Of a stretch of 38,882 nucleotides of DNA, positions 14,718-22,852 are shown one piece after another; within the stretch, counting starts at the first letter, position 1, and each line of letters starts with the position of its first letter. The stretch comes from a virus. The stretch covers positions 1 through 38,882 of IMG/VR virus record IMGVR_UViG_3300031673_000199; one strand, given 5' to 3'. Under the pieces are notes generated by a model. It made no database searches, had not been told where the DNA came from, and saw nothing but the letters and a program-made list of their open reading frames with translations. Position numbers and translations under genes: made by a program.

Positions 14718-16604
14718 TTAAAACGAAATAACTTTAGCTATTAAAATTTCATTTTTAGACGTAGTTATTTTAACTATGTACATGCCTGAAGATAAATTTA
14801 TTGGATATATGTGCGTAATTATATTTGTTAATTGTTGAGTATAAATTAATTTGCCGTTTAAATCATACATTTCCAGATTTCCAGATTCAAATGATATATC
14901 TTTAATTACAATTGTAAAATGATCTTTAAATGGTACAGGATAAATTAATAAATCAATTTCATCTTGACTAATTACTATTGATTTATATGCATATGCTCCT
15001 ATATATTTAGAACCATTAATTAAATTATCTTTAAAATCTTTTGTTATCCAAGAAATATATAATCCGCCATTAATTGCGGGTGAATTTTCTTGTAATTCAA
15101 AATTTTCAGGTGATAAAAACAACGGATTTTGGAAAATATTATTTTGATTAGTTTCTTTTTTTGGAAGCTTTATATTTGTATAATAAACTGAATCACTAGT
15201 TGCGTAAGTTTTGTTTAACTGAATATTATCCCAAAAAATATTATTTTCAATAGAAATCACGTCAATAATTCTGTCTGGGCCGGCCGCAAATATAGATGCA
15301 TATTTAAATCCTGATAATATATTATTTTGAATATAAATATCTGATGCATAGCCTGTAGTAGGTAAATTAATTCCTATTCGTGTATTTCTGTTTTCAGGAT
15401 TTGCAATTATAGTGTTATTGATAATATTTATATTTGTAATAGAATCTGAAGTTATTCCACCAAATCTAATTCCAGAACCTTGCCATTCGTCTGTAGATAC
15501 ACCTATGTTATACATTACATTAGTATAAATAAAAATATTATCTAATTTGGTTTCAACAAAGGAAATAAAATCTAATTGTAATGCAAAATTTTCAAAATAA
15601 TTATTATTTATAGTAATATTGTCTATATCTCCAGACATATGTATTCCAGTTTTAGGAACTTCTGTTAAAAAATCATATGTTAATTTATTATGATGAATTT
15701 TTGAGTCTTTTATATATGTAAAAGATAATCCTCCTGTAATTTCATTTTCATATAATTCTAAACCTGTAGTATGCCAAAGTTCAATTGCGCAGCCTAAGAA
15801 AAATTCATCTTCTGTATTTATTAAATGGGATTTAATTAAGGTATTTCTGTATATCTTAGGATTAATATTATGTCCGCCCCGATAATATTTTATGGGATAT
15901 CCATTATGGCCCTGTTGTCTAGAGTTTTGAACAATAATATTATCAAATATTTGTATTTCATTTTGTCCTCCTATCATTAATGCACCCTTTGCTCTATTAT
16001 TAGGATAGAATATAGCGCAATTAGATATTTCATTTCTAAAAAATTTATTTTCTTTTGCGTATATTTTGGGTTTTAATAAATTAGCTGTGACATCAATTCC
16101 AAATGATATTCTTGATTTTATATCTATTGTATCTGTTGATCCATTAAATACAGTAGCTGATACTCGAAAATTATAAAATTTATTATGATGAATACTTACA
16201 TTACTACGTCCTGATACTAAGATAGCACTATGTGATTTTAGATCATCACCATATATGATTAAATTGGATATATATTGATTGCCATATGTACTCTCTGGGG
16301 ATAAAAGAATAATTAAAGGAGAATCATAAACATTAGATATAATAGTACTTCCACGCGGCACACCATCAATACTAACTCCTTTGGATAATGCGCATATATT
16401 ATTTTCAATAAATTTTCCAGTTTTTAATTTAATAACATCACCTGGATAAGTTACTTGAGAACACGCATATGATAGGGTTTTCCATGGTTTTCTATTAGAA
16501 CCATTTCCAGATACATCATTTCCTGTAGGAGAAATATAATAAATTTCTGCATTTACTATAAGTGATGTTAAAAAAAGAAAAATTATACATATATATCTTA
16601 ACAC
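14718..16604 (-). CDS. Secreted right-handed beta-helix protein with T9SS C-terminal sorting domain
   Basis: 628 residues in three parts. First is a signal peptide (MLRYICIIFLFLTSLIVNA, cleavage after residue 19). Second is a right-handed parallel beta-helix from about 22 to 500. It opens with YYISPTGNDVSGNG and PWKTLSYACSQV, as in pectate-lyase-like proteins, and continues with many NN/I-type rungs (for example INIINNTIIANP). Third is a C-terminal domain (about 550-628) with the T9SS type A marks: YPVPFKDHFTI, LEMYDLNGKLIY, INLSSGMYIVKI and a final KVISF. Such proteins are exported by the Sec system and then by T9SS to the cell surface or medium in Bacteroidota. The start is GTG; an in-frame TGA lies just upstream. 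A sugar-binding or depolymerising role is possible, but no catalytic residues were identified. Confidence 0.82.
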   Translation of the reverse strand: MLRYICIIFLFLTSLIVNAEIYYISPTGNDVSGNGSNRKPWKTLSYACSQVTYPGDVIKLKTGKFIENNICALSKGVSIDGVPRGSTIISNVYDSPLIILLSPESTYGNQYISNLIIYGDDLKSHSAILVSGRSNVSIHHNKFYNFRVSATVFNGSTDTIDIKSRISFGIDVTANLLKPKIYAKENKFFRNEISNCAIFYPNNRAKGALMIGGQNEIQIFDNIIVQNSRQQGHNGYPIKYYRGGHNINPKIYRNTLIKSHLINTEDEFFLGCAIELWHTTGLELYENEITGGLSFTYIKDSKIHHNKLTYDFLTEVPKTGIHMSGDIDNITINNNYFENFALQLDFISFVETKLDNIFIYTNVMYNIGVSTDEWQGSGIRFGGITSDSITNINIINNTIIANPENRNTRIGINLPTTGYASDIYIQNNILSGFKYASIFAAGPDRIIDVISIENNIFWDNIQLNKTYATSDSVYYTNIKLPKKETNQNNIFQNPLFLSPENFELQENSPAINGGLYISWITKDFKDNLINGSKYIGAYAYKSIVISQDEIDLLIYPVPFKDHFTIVIKDISFESGNLEMYDLNGKLIYTQQLTNIITHIYPINLSSGMYIVKITTSKNEILIAKVISF

Positions 16605-16634
16605 TAATCATTGCGAATATTTTACATTATCATG

Positions 16635-17336
16635 TTATTTTAGAAAAGTATTTTTTCTTTCAGATAATTCTTTTAATGATTCTGGCACAATTTTATTTTC
16701 TCTAACAAATGATTTAATTTTTTGTCTTCTTTTGCTCGGAATACTATCTGTGGCATCAAAATAGTATTCAACGGGTTCATGAATTATTAATTCAGTGCTT
16801 AAAGGATCAATTTTAACAACATTCATAGTTGCTTCATCAAATATAACATAATATTTAATCGCGCCATCATCAGTTTTTTGAATAGACTTAACAATTCCTT
16901 GAATTCTTTTTTTATCAGGTGTCGCATTAGATCTTACGGGATATCCGGATATTTTTGAACCTAATCGAATTTCATTAGGTCCGGTTTCTGTAGTTATAGG
17001 TCTTTGCTCGAGAGTATGATTAAGAGGTTTAATCTCATATGTATACATCATATTAGGTCCTCCGAGATTATTAGCTCCTCCGAATCCTCCTCTTGTTCCA
17101 GATAGCATGCTTCGATATCCGCCAGTAAAAGAAAAACCGGCACCATAGCCTTCTTTTAATTTATCATTTAAATTATTCTTATCGACTATTACTGTTTTTC
17201 CTGATATAGTTTTTAAGATTTTTGTTAAATCTTTATCTTTATAAACAAAAAGTTTTTTAACTGAAGGATCATTTAAATCTTCACTACTAATCCAATAAAA
17301 TTTTCCTTTATATTCTAATTTTTCAGATTTTTTCAT
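16635..17336 (-). CDS. Unknown protein with Gly-rich centre
   Basis: The 233-residue protein has an N-terminal beta-rich part (LEYKGKFYWISSEDL), a Gly/aromatic-rich stretch at about 60-95 (GYGAGFSFTGGYRSM, then GGFGGANNLGGPNMMY) and a small-barrel-like segment at about 120-190 (IRLGSKISGYPV ... IQGIVKSIQKTDDG). The basic C-terminus ends in KIVPESLKELSERK. The VPES(L/I)xE stretch also occurs at the extreme N-terminus of the neighbouring ATPase. It lies 30 bases downstream of the ATPase gene, in the same operon. Function not recognised. Confidence 0.6.
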   Translation of the reverse strand: MKKSEKLEYKGKFYWISSEDLNDPSVKKLFVYKDKDLTKILKTISGKTVIVDKNNLNDKLKEGYGAGFSFTGGYRSMLSGTRGGFGGANNLGGPNMMYTYEIKPLNHTLEQRPITTETGPNEIRLGSKISGYPVRSNATPDKKRIQGIVKSIQKTDDGAIKYYVIFDEATMNVVKIDPLSTELIIHEPVEYYFDATDSIPSKRRQKIKSFVRENKIVPESLKELSERKNTFLK

Positions 17337-17365
17337 TTATTATTTTAATAAATTTTATTAACTAT

Positions 17366-19015
17366 TTAAGCTGATCCCATTACATCTTCTCTTTTTCCAA
17401 ATTTAACATTACCAAATGCTTTTCTAAACATATCCATAGCGGGTTTATATTTTACTTTTCCTTTAATATCTCCTGTTTCCTCGTGAATGTATGGGTGAGT
17501 TTCAACAATAAGCCATAAAGCTTTTGCTGCAAGAGATGCATTTCCAAGATCTATAAAATATTGAACATAATTTTCAAGTTGTTTAGCGCTTAATTTTATA
17601 TCTCTGGATGTTGAACATGCTGCACCGATTAAGGCATTAGATTGAGGTATATCATAACCAGTACCCTTTTGTGAAGGTTTAGGAGCTTTTGCGGGATTTT
17701 CAAATATCATTTTTATTTGCTCTGGTCTCCATCTTTCAAGAAGAGTTAAAAATGCCATAAAGGATTCTACTGTAGATGAGTGAAGTGTTCCGCCAATCAT
17801 ATTTTCTAAATCTGTTCTATTCCATACTATATCTCCATAATCTTGACATGCAGCCATTATATCTGAAAGCGCTTCCCATGTACGAGGAGTAGTATTAGCT
17901 TTAGCTTCACTATCAAAAAAATAAAAATGATCGCGGTTAAAGTCTATAAAATCTGTAATTCTTGGATCTATTTTCTTTCCTTTTGCCCAATCAATCCATT
18001 CATCAACACTTGGGACAAAATTGAAATGCTGAAAACGGTTTGCTAATGCTGCTCCAATTTCTACCTGTCCTCCTTCTGGATCGTCTAGAGGTCTATTTGT
18101 TGCGGCAACAATGGCCCATTTACTACCTAACACCTTATCACCAATAATTCTTTCATTAGCTAATTTTAAGCATGTATTTTGAACTTCTTCTTTAGCTCTT
18201 GAAAGTTCATCTAAAAATATAATACCCCCTTCTCCCCAATTTGCGATGTCATTTCTTTTTGTATTTTCTTCATCATCATCTGGAATAGGTTCATAAACAG
18301 GAAGCCAGTTTTTAGGAATATCTATAGCTTGTTGAGTTCCTGTGTCTGTTACAGTAACCACAGCTGGAAGTGTCCAGTCATCTGGCATCATCTTTGCAGT
18401 CTGTACATCAATTACACGGTGTCCTGGACCTAATGATTTAATAACGGCCTTAGTTATAGCAGTTTTTCCTATTCCGGGAGCTCCCCATAAAAGTGGAGGC
18501 ATAAGTTTTGGATTTTTAATTTGTAACATAATTCTTTTAATAAGAAAGTCAGAGTTAACATTTCTTATTTTATCCTCACCTGAATATTTAAGATTAATTT
18601 TTGCTTCATTAAGTTTTTTTCTAGATTTTTTATTTAATAAACTTTCTTTTAACTTTCCGATTCTTTTATTTCTAGCTGCTTGTTCTCTGTATTCTCGCTG
18701 AATTCTATCAAGTATACTTCTTCCCCCTTTTAAAGAAGAAAGTGATGGTTCAAGTTCTATATCAGAATCACTAGGAATATAGTTAACGTTATTTAATTCC
18801 CCATCTTTACATAATATTCCAATATTAACGGGGGCCATGGCAGCTATAGGCTTATTTTTATAAAATCCTACAAAAAACTTACCTATTTTTTTAAATACTC
18901 CTTTTACTAGATTTTTAATAGTATTAAACCAATCAGTAACTACTCCTTCGTTTAATATTTCAGTTTTTTTAATCTTTACAGCTTCTTCAATAGATTCAGG
19001 AACTAATTTTTTCAT
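17366..19015 (-). CDS. MoxR-type AAA+ ATPase
   Basis: 549 residues. The AAA+ module spans about 155-420: Walker A GAPGIGKT (178-185), Walker B IIFLDE (265-270), sensor-1 AATN (304-307) and an arginine finger in ALANRFQHF (R327). The order and sequence fit the MoxR/AAA_5 branch, whose members act as chaperones with VWA-domain partners. An N-terminal extension of about 150 residues is unusual. It opens with VPESIEEAV, has an amphipathic stretch (WFNTIKNLVKGVFKKIGKFF) and an Arg/Lys-rich linker. The VWA partner gene lies 37 bases upstream in the same operon. In this family the ATPase is thought to remodel or load complexes using the VWA protein as adaptor; the phage target is unknown. Confidence 0.85.
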   Translation of the reverse strand: MKKLVPESIEEAVKIKKTEILNEGVVTDWFNTIKNLVKGVFKKIGKFFVGFYKNKPIAAMAPVNIGILCKDGELNNVNYIPSDSDIELEPSLSSLKGGRSILDRIQREYREQAARNKRIGKLKESLLNKKSRKKLNEAKINLKYSGEDKIRNVNSDFLIKRIMLQIKNPKLMPPLLWGAPGIGKTAITKAVIKSLGPGHRVIDVQTAKMMPDDWTLPAVVTVTDTGTQQAIDIPKNWLPVYEPIPDDDEENTKRNDIANWGEGGIIFLDELSRAKEEVQNTCLKLANERIIGDKVLGSKWAIVAATNRPLDDPEGGQVEIGAALANRFQHFNFVPSVDEWIDWAKGKKIDPRITDFIDFNRDHFYFFDSEAKANTTPRTWEALSDIMAACQDYGDIVWNRTDLENMIGGTLHSSTVESFMAFLTLLERWRPEQIKMIFENPAKAPKPSQKGTGYDIPQSNALIGAACSTSRDIKLSAKQLENYVQYFIDLGNASLAAKALWLIVETHPYIHEETGDIKGKVKYKPAMDMFRKAFGNVKFGKREDVMGSA

Positions 19016-19033
19016 ATTTTAATTAATTATTTT

Positions 19034-19050
19034 TATTATTTTATATATTC
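19034..19050 (-). promoter_or_regulatory. Late-promoter-like element upstream of MoxR gene
   Basis: On the minus strand this reads GAATATATAAAATAATA, about 18 bases before the ATPase start and inside the gap to the VWA gene. Confidence 0.5.
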
Positions 19051-19052
19051 TT

Positions 19053-20747
19053 TTACATATCGCCAGTAGATGTCTTAATTACTCTTCCAAATGGAGCTTC
19101 CCAATCATAATTATCATAAATTACCCATATGAATTTTCTATAATATTTTGGAACTTTTGGATTAGAAGCATATCCGTCTGTTAAAAATATACATAAATTT
19201 ATTGCGTCGTTATAATTACTTTTGATCCAATCTAATGGCGGCTGAAAATTTGTTCCACCCCCACCTTTTATATTTTTAGGTTTCCAAACTTTTGTTCCTT
19301 GTTTAATTGTTTGCACAGATCCTGGATCAACACCGTCATCAAAGAAAATTATAGTTATTTGTTTAACTTTTTTTGCAAATATAATATCATTTACTTCTCC
19401 TATTATTCTTTCAAATGTATCTCCATGAAACATAGATCCTGAAACATCTACAGCAACAACAATTTTTTTGATTGCATCTGTTTTAGGTTTAAGACCACGT
19501 TTAAGATATTCCGCACTTTTATATAAATGTTTCTTTGCTCCTATTCTATACTGTTTTTCCGGAGAAAGAGCAGTTCCCACGTATACTTTTAATTGTGATT
19601 TCCAATCTACAGTTCCCTTTAAAAGTTTTCCTAATTTATTTATTAGCGCATCTCCTCTTCCTCCTCCGGCTTGTTTTATTTTTTGTGCTGCTTTTTGCAT
19701 TTCTTTAGCGTTAGCTTCCCATTTAGCTCTACCTTGTTCTCCTGCTCTCATTTCTTCTTCGTCATATCCTGAAGCTCGAGCTATTTGTTCTCCTGTTCTA
19801 CTATCAAAAAATCCTCCAGCCTGTCCTCTATCTGAATTTTTTAATCTTTCAGCTAAACCTCGTTGATCATTAGTTAAGCCTGTTTTTGGATCTTGATCCG
19901 TTTTCATTGTTCCAGTAGATTTGGCAATTTTTTTGGCCGTTTCTTTATCATCTGCAGTTGATCCGGTTCCAGAACTTTGTTTATCTTTTTGTCCTGGTTG
20001 TCCTTGCTGACCTTGCTGACCTTGCTGACCTGGTTGTCCTGGTTGCCCTGGTTGCCCGGGTTGTCCTTGCTGACTTGGTTGTCCTGGTTGCCCAGGTTGT
20101 CCTTGTTTACCTACTTGACCCATACCCGGAGGCGGCTGCGGTAATTTTGGTGGATTTTTAATAATATCTTGATAAATTTGTTCAACAGCCATATTTAAAT
20201 ATTTTTCATCATACATTCCCTTTAATTCTTTAACTACAAAATCTTTATCGAAATCATCAGTAGTATCAACAATAATAGTATTAATTTCATAATCTCCTGC
20301 AATATTAAATGTTTCATTATCAAAACCTTCACCTCTTTCCATGTGCATTAATATACAATGATAAATTTCATGAATTAAAACAAAAATTTTTCCCATCCAA
20401 GATAAACTATCTGCAAATTCTGGATTAACGAATAATCTAACGCCATCTGTGGCCATTGTAGGTATTACCCATGTATAAATAATAGGATCAAATTCATGTA
20501 CGTATGGTCTATAAAGAGGAGATTGTGTAACGATTTTATATTTTGCGGCCTCCATATCTTGTTTAACTTTTTTAACATTTATAATTTTACCTTTAGTATA
20601 AGGAGACTCTACACTATCCATATCTTCTAGTTTAGTTATAGATGGAATATTTTCATTTTGTTCTAAAATAGGTCGAGATTTCAAACTTTTTATATATTTT
20701 ACTTCATCGATGAAATCGGTAAGTGAAGGATAAAATTCTTTATTCAT
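19053..20747 (-). CDS. Metallopeptidase-like/VWA protein, partner of MoxR ATPase (DUF2201-like)
   Basis: 564 residues. The N-terminal domain has a zinc-peptidase-like motif HEIYH (126-130), followed by HCILMH and NIAGDYEIN (148-156), as in DUF2201-type putative metallopeptidases. A linker at 207-253 is a collagen-like run of Gly-Gln-Pro/Gly-Gln-Gln triplets. The C-terminal VWA domain (about 425-564) has the metal-binding DVSGS (434-438), IIFFDDGVD, a GGGGTNF turn and FLTDGY. The pairing with a MoxR ATPase is standard for this family. Whether the peptidase site is active is unknown. Starts with ATG 15 bases after the upstream repeat-protein gene. Confidence 0.82.
   Translation of the reverse strand: MNKEFYPSLTDFIDEVKYIKSLKSRPILEQNENIPSITKLEDMDSVESPYTKGKIINVKKVKQDMEAAKYKIVTQSPLYRPYVHEFDPIIYTWVIPTMATDGVRLFVNPEFADSLSWMGKIFVLIHEIYHCILMHMERGEGFDNETFNIAGDYEINTIIVDTTDDFDKDFVVKELKGMYDEKYLNMAVEQIYQDIIKNPPKLPQPPPGMGQVGKQGQPGQPGQPSQQGQPGQPGQPGQPGQQGQQGQQGQPGQKDKQSSGTGSTADDKETAKKIAKSTGTMKTDQDPKTGLTNDQRGLAERLKNSDRGQAGGFFDSRTGEQIARASGYDEEEMRAGEQGRAKWEANAKEMQKAAQKIKQAGGGRGDALINKLGKLLKGTVDWKSQLKVYVGTALSPEKQYRIGAKKHLYKSAEYLKRGLKPKTDAIKKIVVAVDVSGSMFHGDTFERIIGEVNDIIFAKKVKQITIIFFDDGVDPGSVQTIKQGTKVWKPKNIKGGGGTNFQPPLDWIKSNYNDAINLCIFLTDGYASNPKVPKYYRKFIWVIYDNYDWEAPFGRVIKTSTGDM
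19989..20129 (-). repeat. Collagen-like Gly-X-Y tandem repeat within the VWA gene
   Basis: Imperfect nine-base units coding for GQP or GQQ make about 14 consecutive Gly-X-Y triplets between the peptidase-like and VWA domains. Such runs expand and contract easily. Confidence 0.85.
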
Positions 20748-20760
20748 TTTTTATATATTT
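20747..20760 (-). promoter_or_regulatory. Late-promoter-like element abutting VWA gene start
   Basis: Minus-strand AAATATATAAAAAA touches the start codon of the VWA gene. It is a weaker match than the others. Confidence 0.35.
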
Positions 20761-20762
20761 TT

Positions 20763-21422
20763 TTAAGATTTTTCAATTAAATGACCTTTAACATCACAGA
20801 TATTTAAAATAGTTTTTTTATTTAAAAACTGCGACGGAGTATATGTTAAATTTCCGTGTATTATTTCAGGAAAATAATCAATAGTTTCAATGGGATTATT
20901 GTGTATAACTAAATCACCCAATATTACACGGGGTATATATTTTAAATTTTTTAAATTATTATTATTAAGATATAAATGCAATCCAATAATTTCCGATATA
21001 CCCAATAAAGAATTTAACTTATTAAAACTTACTCCATAACATTCTTTTACAACACTAGGCCCATATGTTAATGAAGATAATTTATTTATACTAGCCATAA
21101 AAGATCCAGATACACTATAAGGACATCCTTTAAGAGAAGTTATTTGATTATCATTAATATGAAAACCCCCCATTATATGATTAAATTTTATATAACTTGG
21201 AATATTATCAAGATTTTTATTATCTAAAAGAACATAACTATAAACATTAATAGAATTTCTTTTTGTTAATTTATAACTCTTAATATCCATTAAATTTAAC
21301 CAATTATTTATAAGTGTTTTCGCTCCTATTTTCATATCTTCAATAGGATCTGAATCTTCTTTAAATTGCAAATAATTTTTTAAATTATTTTTTTCATATA
21401 ATATTTCTTTTACATATTTCAT
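20763..21422 (-). CDS. Leucine-rich-repeat-like protein with N-terminal EDSDPI motif
   Basis: The 219-residue protein has an N-terminal tag-like stretch, FKEDSDPIEDMKIG (residues 20-33). Irregular repeats of roughly 20 residues follow, such as FHINDNQITSLKGCP, VSFNKLNSLLGI, LYLNNNNLKNLKYIP and LVIHNNPIETIDYFP. These resemble short leucine-rich repeats seen in large phages and in bacterial surface proteins. No signal peptide. Its ATG overlaps the stop of the upstream gene by one base (TAATG), so the two are translationally coupled. The N-terminal motif recurs in the 30706-31113 gene. Function unknown; protein binding is likely. Confidence 0.7.
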   Translation of the reverse strand: MKYVKEILYEKNNLKNYLQFKEDSDPIEDMKIGAKTLINNWLNLMDIKSYKLTKRNSINVYSYVLLDNKNLDNIPSYIKFNHIMGGFHINDNQITSLKGCPYSVSGSFMASINKLSSLTYGPSVVKECYGVSFNKLNSLLGISEIIGLHLYLNNNNLKNLKYIPRVILGDLVIHNNPIETIDYFPEIIHGNLTYTPSQFLNKKTILNICDVKGHLIEKS

Positions 21423-22441
21423 TAAAGTATTGTAATATAATCTAATTTTACAGTAAATGATTGAGGATTAAAAACATAAAACCCTGTTATTAAATTTTCA
21501 ATGGCAGAATCATCAGGGTCTGGAGCTGTTAACCATATTCTTAAAGGACCAACTTTTTCCCATAATCCGTTTGTTTCAACTTTATCTAGATAATCAGCTG
21601 CACTCATTACATCATCTGCCGCGCAACTTCCACCACTCATTCCAACATCAACAGATCTATAATATCTTACATAAGAATTAGGATCTCCTGTACTAACTTC
21701 ATAATATGTTAAATAGTCTGGTACGTGATTAATTTTAACGTATTTATCCGAATCTGCAATAGTAGATGATGTAGGATATGTAATTTTAAGTGCATATCCA
21801 AGCATTGCAGTATTAGGATATTTAAATGCTGGAACTGCTGAAGATATATCTTCAACTAATGATTCTCCCCAAACTGAAACATCTGGTTCCCATATACTTA
21901 CATCTATGGCAGTTACATCAAACCAGTACCCCGATTGAGAACCAGTAAATGTTAAACCACTTGTGTCATATGTAGAACCTATAGAAATTCCTAATTCACT
22001 AAGTTTAGTATCGATAGCATCTTCAATTGTAATTTCTTCGGCAGAATCTGATGTTGCAAAAAATGCATTTTGATAATATCTAAAATTTTTATAATAATTA
22101 ATTGATACATTTACACTCATGTATAAACCATGATCTGATCCAGTGTATGCAACAGATCCATCCCAAGGAAAATATTGAACTTGATTTGAAATTCCCTTTG
22201 TTAATCCTGTAATGAAAGTAATTTCACCAGATTGTAAATATTTTGTTTGTTGAACCCATCCATCAACGTTTATTGCTATATCATTTAGTCCCATAGCTGC
22301 AATAATTGAGCTTCCAGAAATTATTCCAATTTGGTTTCCGGGTAAAAACTCAAACGTATTTTCATCTGAATCTCCAGGACAAGGAGCTAAATCAGGATAT
22401 ATATAATCGTTTGATAAATTGTTAAAAAGATCTTGAGACAT
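21422..22441 (-). CDS. Unknown beta-rich protein, possible virion component
   Basis: The 339 residues are rich in Ser, Thr, Tyr and Asp, with alternating beta-strand patterns, few Lys/Arg and no signal peptide. Examples are GNQIGIISGSSIIAAMGL, QSGEITFITGL and a terminal NPQSFTVKLDYITIL strand. Composition is like neck, baseplate or decoration proteins of large phages. It is the first gene of the cluster that runs through the repeat protein, VWA and MoxR genes. No family recognised. Confidence 0.6.
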   Translation of the reverse strand: MSQDLFNNLSNDYIYPDLAPCPGDSDENTFEFLPGNQIGIISGSSIIAAMGLNDIAINVDGWVQQTKYLQSGEITFITGLTKGISNQVQYFPWDGSVAYTGSDHGLYMSVNVSINYYKNFRYYQNAFFATSDSAEEITIEDAIDTKLSELGISIGSTYDTSGLTFTGSQSGYWFDVTAIDVSIWEPDVSVWGESLVEDISSAVPAFKYPNTAMLGYALKITYPTSSTIADSDKYVKINHVPDYLTYYEVSTGDPNSYVRYYRSVDVGMSGGSCAADDVMSAADYLDKVETNGLWEKVGPLRIWLTAPDPDDSAIENLITGFYVFNPQSFTVKLDYITIL

Positions 22442-22499
22442 AATTACATAATTTATTTTATTTATTTATTCAAAATCTAATTTAACATTGTTTCATAAA

Positions 22500-22521
22500 A
22501 AAAGAGGGCATACCCTCTTTT
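22500..22521. terminator. Bidirectional intrinsic terminator
   Basis: Nine-base stem AAAAGAGGG / CCCTCTTTT with a CATA loop, flanked by A/T runs on both sides. It ends the minus-strand 22520-22822 gene, whose stop codon region it touches. Confidence 0.8.
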
Positions 22522-22822
22522 ACCAATTTATAGATAATGTTCGATCTTCTGTGAGCCATTCTTCTTCTAAATCAAGAATATCTTCACCTAATTTTACAGC
22601 ATATGGTTCTAAATCACACCAATTCATATTATTTTCAACCCAATCTAAAATCATAAATTCATCATCCAATGTTGCATTTACTTCATCTAAAAATTCTTGT
22701 GAATCTTCTTCATAACCATCAACACTGGCATAGTATCTTGCTCTATCTTCAGCAATCATTCTTGCTGGAACTACATATGTTACACCTTTGGTAAACTTTA
22801 TGATTAATCTTTTTTCTTCCAT
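22520..22822 (-). CDS. Small acidic protein of unknown function
   Basis: 100 residues. It begins with a short strand (KRLIIKFTKGVTYVVPA), then has helices with many acidic residues (EEDSQEFLDEVNATLDDEF). No membrane segment or Cys cluster. Closed by an intrinsic terminator at its end. Not recognised. Confidence 0.65.
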   Translation of the reverse strand: MEEKRLIIKFTKGVTYVVPARMIAEDRARYYASVDGYEEDSQEFLDEVNATLDDEFMILDWVENNMNWCDLEPYAVKLGEDILDLEEEWLTEDRTLSINW

Positions 22823-22852
22823 AATTTAATTTTTTGTTTATATGAATATTGA

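Noticed and set aside
18342-18701. Plus-strand open frame opposite the MoxR gene
   Set aside because: Shadow of the conserved ATPase frame; Walker A and B are coded on the other strand and no promoter or start context is present.
19989-20129. CRISPR-like or regulatory DNA repeat
   Set aside because: The nine-base units stay in frame and encode Gly-X-Y triplets, so they are a protein repeat.
19468-20161. Two plus-strand open frames opposite the VWA gene, one Val/Leu/Ala/Asp-repetitive
   Set aside because: Complement of the Gly-Gln-Pro repeat and of VWA domain codons; repeats read as artefacts of the other strand.
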